Translations under genes and position numbers: made by a program
Shown: piece by piece, positions 1 through 6,255 of the stretch
Numbering within the stretch: the stretch's first letter is position 1
How the letters are laid out: the number at the start of each line of letters is the position of its first letter
NCBI GenBank assembly: GCA_020201485.1
Contig: JAIVGT010000050.1
Coordinates: 1 to 6,594, forward strand
Reading direction: 5' to 3'
Length of the DNA: 6,594 nt
DNA from: Halobacteriales archaeon
GTDB lineage: Archaea > Thermoplasmatota > SW-10-69-26 > JACQPN01 > JAIVGT01
The notes under the pieces: generated by a model
Databases searched by the model: none
What the model was told of the DNA's origin: nothing
The model's input: only the letters and a program-made list of their open reading frames with translations

Positions 1-299
1 AGACCGACGCGCTCGCCGGATTCCTGCGCGCGCGCCTTCCCGGCGACGGCGACGCGCTCCTCGTGCGCGAGCTGAAGGTGCTGGGCGTGGAAGCGCCGCT
101 CGGGGCGCCAGGCGACGTGCAGCACCGCGGCCTGGGCAAGCAGCTCTTGCAGCGCGCCGAGGAGATCGCGCGCGAGCAGGGCCTGGCGCGCGTGCGCGTC
201 ACGAGCGGCATCGGGGTGCGCGGCTATTACGCCCGGCTGGGATATGCGCGCGACGGGCCGTACATGACGAAGGGTCTCAGCCCGGCAGGAACGCGCTGA
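1..299 (+). CDS. elp3: Elp3 tRNA uridine-34 acetyltransferase, C-terminal part (5' truncated by window)
   Basis: The last 98 codons of an Elp3-type enzyme are read from base 3 to the TGA at 297-299; the gene begins outside the window. Elp3 uses an N-terminal radical-SAM domain and a C-terminal GNAT domain to start carboxymethylation of wobble uridine 34 in tRNA; in archaea it acts alone. Only the GNAT part is present. It shows the RELKVLG strand (window residues 22-28), the acetyl-CoA-binding loop QHRGLGKQLL (40-49) with its helix AEEIA, and the family-typical end SGIGVRGYYARLGYARDGPYM (68-88, split here as SGIGVRGYYARLG then YARDGPYM). The frame is open upstream to the window edge, and the GTG at 63 is an internal codon, not the start. 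The gene converges on, and overlaps by 23 bp, the minus-strand propeller remnant. The radical-SAM half cannot be checked here. Confidence 0.92.
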   Translation, partial: TDALAGFLRARLPGDGDALLVRELKVLGVEAPLGAPGDVQHRGLGKQLLQRAEEIAREQGLARVRVTSGIGVRGYYARLGYARDGPYMTKGLSPAGTR

Positions 300-501
300 A
301 CAGGTCGTTCCGCTGGTTGCGCGTGTCCGCCCAGATGGCGTGCACGCCGTCGCGCGTCGCCGCGAGGCCCATGGAGTCGCCCACCGTGCCGCTGCCAGAT
401 CGGTGGTAACCGCCCGTGCCGTCGAACGGCACGTCGCTGAGCCGCGCGTTCGTGCTGAAGTTCGCGCCGAGCGTTGTGCTGTCGCCGCGGGCTTGAAGCC
501 T
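277..501 (-). pseudogene. C-terminal remnant of a sialidase/BNR-type beta-propeller protein, no start
   Basis: Reading leftward from just after the nth stop codon, 74 codons stay open to the TGA at 279-277. The translation has the signature of the last blade of bacterial and archaeal sialidase-like (BNR/Asp-box) exported proteins: RLSDVPFDG (residues 20-28), then GYHRSG, then GDSMGLAATRDGVHAIWADT (41-60), then RNQRNDLFSAF and a stop. Homologues commonly read along the lines of GDYxGLAA..GVHxxWADxRNxxxDxxxA. There is no ATG before residue 44, and the only early GTG (residue 24) would cut into the conserved stretch. No compatible N-terminal part is visible upstream, where nth occupies the DNA. 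The codon use is GC-rich like the neighbours. I infer a gene end left by deletion or rearrangement; intact homologues would be several hundred residues. The family assignment rests on pattern recognition. Confidence 0.6.
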
Positions 502-1161
502 TCAGCGCGCCCGGGAGCGCTCCCGGAGGATGCGCGGCCCGGTCGGGCACAGGCTGAGCAGGGGGCAAGCTTCGCACGCCGGCCGGCGCGCCGTGCACAC
601 CGCCCGACCGTGCGCGATGAGCAGGTGCGTCACGTCGCCCCAATCCGAGCGCGGCAGGACCTTCACCAGGTCGCGCTCCACCTTCTCCGGGGCCTCGTGC
701 CGCGTCCAACCGAGCCGCTTCGCCACGCGCTTCGCGTGCGTGTCCACGGCGATGCCCTCGTTGCGCCCGAAGCCGTTCCAGAGCACGACGTTCGCCGTCT
801 TGCGCGCCACGCCGGGCAGCTCCATCAGCTCCTCCATCGTGCCCGGCACCTCGCCGCCGAAGCGCTCCACGAGCATGCGCCCCATCGCCTTCAACCGGCG
901 CGCCTTGCCCCGGTACAGGCCGATGGACTGGATGACGCGCTGCACCTCCGCGAGGGGCGCGTCGGCCATGGCGCGCGGCGTGGGCCAGCGGCGGAACAGC
1001 TCGGGGGTGACGAGGTTCACGCTCGCGTCGGTCGCCTGCGCGCTGAGCGCGACGGCGCACACGAGCTCGAAGGTGCTGCGGAAGCGGAGCGAGATGGTCG
1101 CGTCCGGGTACGCCTTGCGCAAGATGCCCATGCCCTCGCGCACGCGGTCCGCGCGCCTCAC
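502..1161 (-). CDS. nth: Endonuclease III, DNA glycosylase/AP lyase
   Basis: This 219-residue protein has the normal length of endonuclease III, a bifunctional glycosylase that removes oxidised pyrimidines and nicks the abasic site in base excision repair. The helix-hairpin-helix reads LPGVARKTANVV, with the catalytic Lys at 121. The catalytic Asp is at 140 in the VDTHAKRVAKRLG motif. The C-terminal [4Fe-4S] loop has the canonical C-X6-C-X2-C-X5-C spacing (Cys189, 196, 199, 205). The LSAQATD stretch (39-45) is also typical. The start is a GTG at 1161-1159 that overlaps the TGA of the upstream RMD1 gene (GTGA), which implies an operon and translational coupling. An ATG at codon 11 is a possible alternative, but the protein is then short at the N-terminus. 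No separate promoter is visible. The stop codon is in the same frame as the propeller remnant that follows. Confidence 0.96.
   Translation of the reverse strand: MRRADRVREGMGILRKAYPDATISLRFRSTFELVCAVALSAQATDASVNLVTPELFRRWPTPRAMADAPLAEVQRVIQSIGLYRGKARRLKAMGRMLVERFGGEVPGTMEELMELPGVARKTANVVLWNGFGRNEGIAVDTHAKRVAKRLGWTRHEAPEKVERDLVKVLPRSDWGDVTHLLIAHGRAVCTARRPACEACPLLSLCPTGPRILRERSRAR
511..526. repeat. 16-bp perfect palindrome at the 3' end of nth
   Basis: CCGGGAGCGCTCCCGG is its own reverse complement. As RNA it could fold into a 6-bp stem with a GCGC loop. It lies within the last few nth codons. A second short inverted repeat (GGCTTCAAGCC on the minus strand, 500-490) follows immediately after the stop codon. 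No oligo-T run follows, so a simple terminator is not supported. In such GC-rich coding DNA it may be chance; the RERSR-type codons alone favour CGG/CGC/GAG triplets. Confidence 0.5.
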
Positions 1162-2258
1162 CGCAGCGTCACCGCGAGGATGGCGAGGTCGATGATGAAC
1201 AGCAGGACGATGAGCACCTCGAGCGTCAGGCCGCGCCGGGCCTGCACCTCGTGGCTTGCCATGCCGTACAGTTCATGGAGCGTGCGCAGCTTCTCGTTCA
1301 CCGCGCGCTCCCACTGCGGGATGTGGAAGCGGTGCGTGAGCGCGAGGTAGATCTTCGCCAGGTAATAGTCGCCGAACAGCTTGCCGATGTTCTCGATGCT
1401 GTCCGCGACGCGCGTGAGGTCGATGCGCGCGTCGCTCAGCTCCTTCATGAGCGCGCTCGGGCTGGCGAACAGGCCCTTCCCCGTCACGAACCGCTCCAGG
1501 TCGGTGTAGCTCTTCTCCAGGATGCGGTCGAGGTACGCGTCGTAGGTGCGTAGTTCAAGGAGCTGCACGTTGGCCAGCTCCATGACGAACAGCGCGTCCT
1601 CGTACTTGCGCTCCTTGTCCAGGACGAAGGCGTAGTCCCAGTCCACGACGACCAGGTCGTCGTCGTAGTACGTGTACCAGAACTTCAGGTTGTCCTCCAC
1701 CTCGTGCTGGCTGAGCTTGTCCGCGCGCGGCTCGTTCGCGAGGAGCGCGGAGAGGCGCGGGCGGTGCTCCTTGAGCAGGTCCTTCGGCGTGTAGTCGCTC
1801 TCGTTCACGCAGATGGCCGTGTACTCCTCCGGCTCGCTGCGCACGAAGTACTTCTCGATGAGCGCCCCGGTCAGGCCCTCGCGGATGGGGTGGAAGAAGC
1901 GCGCCGCGTAGTCGAGCAGGCTGAGCTTGTCCCCGTTCACCACGACCTGCAGGTTGAGGTACTTGTGCAGGTCCTGCAGGCCGGCCTCCTGGAAGGGCAC
2001 GCGGAACTGCAGGCTCACGGCGCCGATGTCGAACACCTTGGCCACGGCCTCGACGCGCAGCGGGCCGATGGTGCTCTCCAGCTCGATGGGGTCGAAGCGG
2101 GCGACGAGGGGACGGGGCAGCTCCACGTAGCGCGGCGCGGCCTTCTGCACGCTGACCGCCGGGAACTCGGGGACCTCGTCGAGCACGCGCTTCACGAGGT
2201 CGAGGTTGACCCGCGCGCCGAGGTCGTACACGAAGTAGTACACCACCTCGCCGCGCAT
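1158..2258 (-). CDS. RMD1/DUF155-family membrane protein
   Basis: This 366-residue protein matches the RMD1/YagE (DUF155) family, known in eukaryotes from yeast Rmd1 and mitochondrial RMND1; its biochemical role in prokaryotes is not established. Visible features are the N-terminal strand VVYYFVYDLGARVNL (residues 5-19), the WYTYYDDDLVVVDWDYAFV core (194-212), a helical C-terminal half with FGDYYLAKIY (295-304), a likely coiled coil around 316-342, and one C-terminal hydrophobic segment (about 344-364) ending LAVTLR at the stop. This gives a soluble body anchored by a single tail helix, the usual family layout. I chose the ATG at 2258 because homology begins at once there; longer in-frame extensions cross the promoter region and look non-coding. 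The gene is first in a two-gene unit with nth (4-base GTGA overlap). A TATA-like box lies about 60 bp upstream. The family call is confident; the function is not assigned. Confidence 0.87.
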   Translation of the reverse strand: MRGEVVYYFVYDLGARVNLDLVKRVLDEVPEFPAVSVQKAAPRYVELPRPLVARFDPIELESTIGPLRVEAVAKVFDIGAVSLQFRVPFQEAGLQDLHKYLNLQVVVNGDKLSLLDYAARFFHPIREGLTGALIEKYFVRSEPEEYTAICVNESDYTPKDLLKEHRPRLSALLANEPRADKLSQHEVEDNLKFWYTYYDDDLVVVDWDYAFVLDKERKYEDALFVMELANVQLLELRTYDAYLDRILEKSYTDLERFVTGKGLFASPSALMKELSDARIDLTRVADSIENIGKLFGDYYLAKIYLALTHRFHIPQWERAVNEKLRTLHELYGMASHEVQARRGLTLEVLIVLLFIIDLAILAVTLR

Positions 2259-2276
2259 GGCCCCCGATGGTCGCTC

Positions 2277-2299
2277 GTCCGGCTTCAAGCTTGCCGGAC
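2277..2299. repeat. Inverted repeat, 7-bp arms, in the divergent promoter region
   Basis: GTCCGGC (2277-2283) and GCCGGAC (2293-2299) are exact reverse complements separated by nine bases that contain an AAGCTT core. The repeat covers the expected transcription start of the leftward RMD1 gene (TATA box near 2320, start near 2294). It also lies just upstream of the rightward TATA box. It could be an operator, for instance for the neighbouring RHH antitoxin, or a hairpin in the 5' leader of the RMD1 mRNA. No binding evidence exists in the sequence beyond the symmetry. Confidence 0.5.
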
Positions 2300-2326
2300 C
2301 GGCGTGGGGCAAACTTGATATACTTC
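2293..2326 (-). promoter_or_regulatory. TATA-type promoter for the RMD1-nth unit
   Basis: Read on the minus strand, AGTATATCAAG (about 2326-2316) gives a TATA-like element centred near 2320. Transcription would start near 2294, leaving a leader of about 35 bases before the ATG at 2258. The element physically overlaps the rightward TATA box, so the two units probably share one bidirectional promoter core. There is no obvious Shine-Dalgarno site in the leader. Confidence 0.45.
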
Positions 2327-2345
2327 GCAAACAAGTCAAACAACG
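2312..2345 (+). promoter_or_regulatory. TATA-type leaderless promoter for the vapBC-like pair
   Basis: CTTGATATA (2314-2322) is the only clear AT-rich TATA-like element in this stretch. Its centre is about 26 bp before the GTG at 2345, which is the spacing expected for archaeal leaderless transcripts that start at or next to the start codon. No Shine-Dalgarno sequence precedes the GTG. This spacing is the main reason for preferring GTG 2345 as the antitoxin start. Confidence 0.6.
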
Positions 2346-2590
2346 TGGACGCGACCATCCGGAACCTCGACGAGGAGGCGTACCGCCAGCTCAAGGCGCG
2401 CGCCGCCGTCGAAGGCAAATCGGTGGGCGAGGCCATGAGCGAGGCCATCCGGCTCTACGTCGCGCAGGGGCGGAAGCGCAAGACGCGGAGCATCCGCGAC
2501 ATCAAGGTCCTGGACTTCGGCCCGGGCACGGAGCGCCTGAGCGAGCAGATCGATGACGTGCTCTACGGGACGAAGCATGATCGTCGTTGA
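2345..2590 (+). CDS. vapB: VapB-type ribbon-helix-helix antitoxin
   Basis: An 81-residue protein (GTG start) that would bind DNA and neutralise the PIN-domain toxin encoded just downstream. The N-terminal half fits a ribbon-helix-helix fold: a short strand DATIRNL (2-7), helix A EEAYRQLKARAAVEG (about 10-24), and helix B SVGEAMSEAIRLYVA (26-40). A basic linker GRKRKTRS follows. The acidic C-terminal tail LDFGPGTERLSEQIDDVLYG (56-75) is the expected toxin-binding part. An ATG at 2267 in the same frame would add 26 residues that do not resemble the family and would place the start upstream of the TATA box, so I reject it. The last 14 bases overlap the toxin gene, the usual coupling of such pairs. 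The product probably represses its own promoter. The VapB name is by role; the exact RHH subfamily is not resolved. Confidence 0.82.
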   Translation: MDATIRNLDEEAYRQLKARAAVEGKSVGEAMSEAIRLYVAQGRKRKTRSIRDIKVLDFGPGTERLSEQIDDVLYGTKHDRR

Positions 2591-2984
2591 CACGAGCTTC
2601 ATCGTCGCACGGAAGAACAAGCGCGATGCCCATCACGCACGCGCCGTCGCCGCTTGGCCCGAGGTGATGTCCTTGGCGCCGCTCCTCGTCCATGAGTACG
2701 TCTTCCTCGAGACGATCAACGTCGTGGTCCGGAGGCTCGGCCTGGCCCAAGCCATCGACGCCGGCCGCGAGCTCCTGGAATCCGCCGAGGTCGAGGTCGT
2801 GCCGGCGAGCCCGCGCTTCCCCGAGTCGTGGGAGTCGTTCGCCGGGCAGCGCGGCTCCGACCTGAGCCTGGCGGATGCGGCCTTGGTGAGCCTGGCGAAG
2901 GAGCGGGCTGCCCCGCACATCGCCACCTTCGACCAGGGATTCCGCAAGGCGAAGGGCGTGAAGCTCGTCCCCGGCCCGGCATAG
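2577..2984 (+). CDS. vapC: VapC-type PIN-domain ribonuclease toxin
   Basis: This 135-residue protein is the standard size of a VapC-like PIN domain, a metal-dependent RNase that cuts tRNA or other RNA when freed from its antitoxin. It begins MIVVDTSF, with the first acidic residue at Asp5. The other expected active-site residues are Glu40 (LVHEYVF), Asp100 (SLADAAL) and Asp119 (IATFDQGF), so the acidic quartet appears complete and the toxin probably active. I chose the ATG at 2577 because the PIN motif begins there; an in-frame ATG at 2553 adds eight residues without family resemblance. It overlaps the antitoxin gene by 14 bp and ends 30 bp before gatD. Its RNA target cannot be read from the sequence. 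Confidence 0.9.
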   Translation: MIVVDTSFIVARKNKRDAHHARAVAAWPEVMSLAPLLVHEYVFLETINVVVRRLGLAQAIDAGRELLESAEVEVVPASPRFPESWESFAGQRGSDLSLADAALVSLAKERAAPHIATFDQGFRKAKGVKLVPGPA

Positions 2985-2992
2985 GCTTTTGC
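2981..2992 (+). promoter_or_regulatory. Possible weak TATA-like element upstream of gatD
   Basis: ATAGGCTTTTG is the only AT-rich run in the 30-bp gap between the toxin stop and the gatD ATG. Its centre is about 28 bp before that ATG, compatible with a leaderless promoter, and gatD has no Shine-Dalgarno sequence. It fits a TATA consensus poorly. The T run could equally help end the toxin transcript, or gatDE may be read through from the vapBC promoter. Confidence 0.3.
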
Positions 2993-3014
2993 CCGGGCCC
3001 GCGTTCCGGCACCG

Positions 3015-4316
3015 ATGACCTACCGCGGCCTCGCCGAGAAGCTCATCCGCGACGCGGGCGCGGAGGCCGGCGACACGGTGCGCGTGCGCTCCGCCAAGGG
3101 CGACGTGGAGGGCGTGCTCATGCCCCACCACGACTTCAGCGGCGAGGACATCGTCACGCTCAAGATGCGGTCCGGGTACAACGTCGGCCTGCACGTGGAC
3201 GCGAAGAGCGAGCTCGACCTGGTGCAGCGCGCGGCGAGGCGCGACCGCGTGGCCCGCGACCTGCCGCCGAGCCGCGGCCTGCCCAAGGTCACCCTCCTCG
3301 GCACGGGCGGAACCATCGCCAGCTACGTGGACTACCGGACCGGGGCGGTGCATCCGGCCACGACCGCGGAGGAGCTGGCCTTCGCCGTGCCCGAGGTTTT
3401 CCAGCTCGCGGACGTGCAGCCCCGCGTCGTGTTCCAGGTGTTCAGCGAGGACATGGCCCCGGAGAACTGGCAGGTCCTGGCGCGCGAGGTGTACCGCGCG
3501 TTCCAGGAGGGCGCGCGCGGCGTGGTCGTGCCCCACGGCACGGACACCATGCAGTACACCGCCGCCATGCTCGGCTTCATGCTCCAGGGCCTGCCCGGAC
3601 CGTGCGTCGTCGTCGGCGCGCAGCGCAGCAGCGACCGGCCGAGCAGCGACGCGGCGATGAACCTGCAGGGCGCGGTCCAGGCCGCGGCGCAGGCCCACCT
3701 CGGCGAGGTCGCGGTCGCCATGCACGGCACGACGAGCGACGAGGACGTGGTCCTGCACCGCGGCACGCGCGTGCGCAAGATGCACACGTCCCGCCGCGAC
3801 GCCTTCCAGAGCGTCAACTGCCCTCCGCTCGGCCGCGTGCACGAGGGTCGCGTCACGCTCGCGCCCCACGCCCGCCCGCCGACGGGGCACGCCCTGCAGC
3901 TCCTGGACAAGTTCGAGGAGGACGTGGCGCTCGTCTGGAGCTACCCGGGCATGCGGCCGGAGCACATCGAACGCGCCGCGGGCAAGGGCATCGTCATCGC
4001 CGGCAGCGGCCTCGGGCACATCCCGAACCGGCTCGTGCCCACGGTGCGCAAGCTGACGAAGAAGGGCGTCGTGGTCGCCCTCGCCAGCCATTGCCTGAAC
4101 GGCCGGGTGAACCTGCACGTGTACAGCACGGGGCGCGACCTCCTGCAAGCCGGGGCCATCGCCGCGCACGATATGCTGCCCGAGGTCGCCTACTGCAAGC
4201 TCATGTGGGCCCTGGGCAACGCGAAGGACGCGGAGCGCGCCGTGGAGATGTTCCAGAAGCCGGTCGCGGGCGAGCTGGACGAGCGCACCCCGGTCGAAGG
4301 CTTCGGAGGGCGCTGA
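3015..4316 (+). CDS. gatD: Glu-tRNA(Gln) amidotransferase subunit D (asparaginase-like)
   Basis: GatD is the ammonia-producing subunit of the archaeal GatDE enzyme, which converts Glu-tRNA(Gln) to Gln-tRNA(Gln). The 433-residue length is typical. Residues 1-75 form the small GatD-specific N-terminal domain, and from about 89 onward the protein is an L-asparaginase fold. Catalytic residues known from the family are all present: Thr97 in LLGTGGTIAS, Thr176 and Asp177 in VPHGTDTMQYTAAM, and Lys255 in RVRKMHTS. Other signatures are GAQRSSDRPSSDAAMNL (201-217), AMHGTTSD (235-242) and SGLGHIPN (331-338). The distinct N-terminal domain and the gatE neighbour separate it from a free asparaginase. The stop codon shares its last base with the gatE ATG (TGATG), so the two subunits are probably co-translated. 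It starts at the ATG at 3015, 30 bp after the toxin gene. Confidence 0.97.
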   Translation: MTYRGLAEKLIRDAGAEAGDTVRVRSAKGDVEGVLMPHHDFSGEDIVTLKMRSGYNVGLHVDAKSELDLVQRAARRDRVARDLPPSRGLPKVTLLGTGGTIASYVDYRTGAVHPATTAEELAFAVPEVFQLADVQPRVVFQVFSEDMAPENWQVLAREVYRAFQEGARGVVVPHGTDTMQYTAAMLGFMLQGLPGPCVVVGAQRSSDRPSSDAAMNLQGAVQAAAQAHLGEVAVAMHGTTSDEDVVLHRGTRVRKMHTSRRDAFQSVNCPPLGRVHEGRVTLAPHARPPTGHALQLLDKFEEDVALVWSYPGMRPEHIERAAGKGIVIAGSGLGHIPNRLVPTVRKLTKKGVVVALASHCLNGRVNLHVYSTGRDLLQAGAIAAHDMLPEVAYCKLMWALGNAKDAERAVEMFQKPVAGELDERTPVEGFGGR

Positions 4317-6208
4317 TGGCGCGCGACTGGAAGCAGCTCGGCCTGAAGGTGGGGCTGGAGATCCACCAGCAGCTCGACACGCCGAAGCTGTTCTGCCGCT
4401 GCCCGAGCGCGCTCGAGGACGAGCACCGCGTGGCGTTCACGCGCCGCCTGCGCCCGACGCAGAGCGAGCTGGGCGAGGTGGACCCCGCTGCCCTGGCCGA
4501 GGCGGCGAAGAAGCTCGGCTTCCGCTACCTCGCCGGGCACGCCACGAGCTGCCTGGTGGAGATGGACGAGGAGCCCCCGCACCGCATCGCGGCCGAGGCG
4601 GTCGAGGTCGGCCTGCAGTTCGCGCTGCTCACCGGCATGCAGCCCGTGGACGAGCTGCACACGATGCGCAAGCTCGTCATCGACGGCTCGAACACGACCG
4701 GCTTCCAGCGCACCGCCATGCTCGCCATGCGCGGCCAGGTCGGCGAGGTCGGGCTGGACACGCTGTGCCTGGAGGAGGACAGCGCGCGCCCGGTCGAGAA
4801 GAAGACGGGCGAGGTCACGTACCGGCTCGACCGGTTGGGCATCCCGCTCCTCGAGGTCGCGACCGCGCCCGACATCAAGACCCCGGAGCAGGCGCGGCAG
4901 GTCGCCGAGCACCTGGGCATGGTGCTGCGCAGCACGGGGCGCGTCCGGCGCGGCCTGGGCACCATCCGCCAGGACCTGAACGTGAGCATCGCCGGCGGGG
5001 CGCGCGTGGAGATCAAGGGCGTGCAGCAGCTCGACCTGCTCGCGACGGCGGTGGAACGCGAGGTCGAGCGCCAGCTCAAGATGCTGGAGGTGCGCGCGCA
5101 GCTCCAGGCAAGGCCGGGGAGCGATGCCGTGGCGAAGATGCCCCTGGAGGACCTCACCAGCCGGTTCCAGGCGACGAAGGCGGGCATCGTCCAGGGCGCG
5201 CTGAAGGCGAATGGCGTCGTGCTCGCGCTGAAGCTGCCGGGCTTCGCCGGCCTCATCGGCACGAAGGCGCAAGGCTGGCCCCGCCTCGGCGCGGAGCTCG
5301 CGGACTACGCGCGCGTCGCGGCGGGCGTGAAGGGCATCTTCCACAGCGACGAGCTGCCCGGCTACGGCATCACCGAGGCCGAGGTCGCGGACGCGCGCGC
5401 CGTGCTCGCCTGCCAGGAGCACGACGCGTTCGTGCTCGTGGCGTGCCCGCGCGGCCAGGCCGAGCGCGCGTTGGAGGCGGTGCGCTCGCGCGCCTGGAAG
5501 GCGCTGCAGGGCGTGCCGGAGGAGACGCGCGACATGCTCGAGGACGGCACGAGCCAGTATTCCCGGCCGCTGCCCGGGCGCGCGCGCATGTACCCGGAGA
5601 CGGACGTGCCGCCCCTGCCCCTGCCCGCGGCGCGCATCGCCGAGGCGCGCCAGCGCCTGCCCGAGCTGCTGCCGGCGCGCGAGGCGCGCATGGCGAAGGA
5701 GTACAGCGTGGGCAAGGACGAGGTGCACACGCTCGTCCGCGCCGGCGACGGGCCGCTGTTCGAGCGTTTGGTGAAGGAATTGGGCAAGGAGCAGGACAAG
5801 CTCGTGGCGCGCGTGCTGCTGCAGACGCTGCCGGAGCTGGACAAGCTCGTGCCCGAGGCGCACCATCGGGTCGGCGAGGCGATGCTGCTCGACGCACTGC
5901 TCGCGGTGAAGCAGGGCGTGTACGCCAAGGAGGCCTTGCCGCGCGTGCTGCAGGAGATGGCGGAGCGCGGTGGGAGCGCGCGGGACGCGGCGCGGCGCAT
6001 CGGGTTGGGCGCGATGGGCGAGGAGCAGGTGCGGCAGGCCGTGCGCTCGTTGCTCGACCGGCAGGCGAAGCTGGTGCAGGAGCGCGGCGAGCGCGCGATG
6101 GGCCCGCTCATGGGCGACGCGATGGCCGAGCTGCGCGGCAAGGCGGACGGGCAGCTCATCAGCAAGGTCGTGCGCGAGGAGCTGCTGGCACGGCTCGGGC
6201 CCTCATGA
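4316..6208 (+). CDS. gatE: Glu-tRNA(Gln) amidotransferase subunit E
   Basis: GatE is the kinase and tRNA-binding subunit of archaeal GatDE; it activates the glutamate on tRNA(Gln) and receives ammonia from GatD. The 630 residues match the family. The catalytic GatB-like domain (about 1-300) begins LKVGLEIHQQLDTPKLFC (10-27) and carries MDEEPPHR (83-90), IDGSNTTGFQRTAM (122-135), CLEEDSAR (151-158) and IRQDLNVSIAGG (217-228). The inserted AspRS-like GAD domain lies at about 300-410 (LPGFAGLIG, FHSDELPGYGI). The RPLPGRARMYPETDVPP motif (417-433) follows. Then come a helical tail and the YqeY-like end AMGPLMGDAMAELRGKADG (594-612). The ATG at 4316 overlaps the gatD stop by one base. The frame stays open far upstream, but that part is a shadow of gatD. 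Confidence 0.97.
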   Translation: MARDWKQLGLKVGLEIHQQLDTPKLFCRCPSALEDEHRVAFTRRLRPTQSELGEVDPAALAEAAKKLGFRYLAGHATSCLVEMDEEPPHRIAAEAVEVGLQFALLTGMQPVDELHTMRKLVIDGSNTTGFQRTAMLAMRGQVGEVGLDTLCLEEDSARPVEKKTGEVTYRLDRLGIPLLEVATAPDIKTPEQARQVAEHLGMVLRSTGRVRRGLGTIRQDLNVSIAGGARVEIKGVQQLDLLATAVEREVERQLKMLEVRAQLQARPGSDAVAKMPLEDLTSRFQATKAGIVQGALKANGVVLALKLPGFAGLIGTKAQGWPRLGAELADYARVAAGVKGIFHSDELPGYGITEAEVADARAVLACQEHDAFVLVACPRGQAERALEAVRSRAWKALQGVPEETRDMLEDGTSQYSRPLPGRARMYPETDVPPLPLPAARIAEARQRLPELLPAREARMAKEYSVGKDEVHTLVRAGDGPLFERLVKELGKEQDKLVARVLLQTLPELDKLVPEAHHRVGEAMLLDALLAVKQGVYAKEALPRVLQEMAERGGSARDAARRIGLGAMGEEQVRQAVRSLLDRQAKLVQERGERAMGPLMGDAMAELRGKADGQLISKVVREELLARLGPS

Positions 6209-6227
6209 CCATGGTTCGGGCATAAGA

Positions 6228-6254
6228 TTCTTGTTTGGGTGAGGCGCTTTTCTT
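6228..6254 (+). terminator. Possible T-rich terminator after gatE
   Basis: Two T-rich tracts, TTCTTGTTT (6228-6236) and CTTTTCTT (6247-6254), follow the gatE stop by 20-45 bases and stand out against GC-rich surroundings. Archaeal transcription can end at such oligo-T runs without a hairpin. The assignment is weak because the whole downstream stretch is richer in A and T. Confidence 0.3.
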
Positions 6255-6255
6255 C

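Noticed and set aside
340..1350. Plus-strand open frame of 336 codons opposite nth and the RMD1 gene
   Set aside because: Arg/Ala/His-rich shadow of two genes with clear motifs on the minus strand.
491..2290. Ten-base match GGCTTCAAGC at 2281-2290 and inverted at 491-500
   Set aside because: Too short to be meaningful in 6.6 kb searched on both strands; no extended similarity flanks either copy.
2267..2344. ATG at 2267 as antitoxin start
   Set aside because: It adds 26 residues without RHH resemblance and lies upstream of the TATA-like box. GTG 2345 fits leaderless spacing.
2502..4169. Long minus-strand open frame of 555 codons opposite vapBC and gatD
   Set aside because: It is antisense to clearly homologous coding genes, has low-complexity Arg/Ala/His/Val-rich translation, and is expected from high-GC codon use.
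2828..4315. Upstream in-frame extension of gatE giving a 1126-residue protein
   Set aside because: The extension translates gatD and vapC out of frame into Arg/Gly/Pro-rich text. GatE homology starts exactly at the ATG at 4316.
4190..5866. Long minus-strand open frame of 558 codons opposite gatE
   Set aside because: Same shadow effect; it is Leu/Arg/Ala/His-rich with no recognisable motif, and gatE on the other strand is certain.
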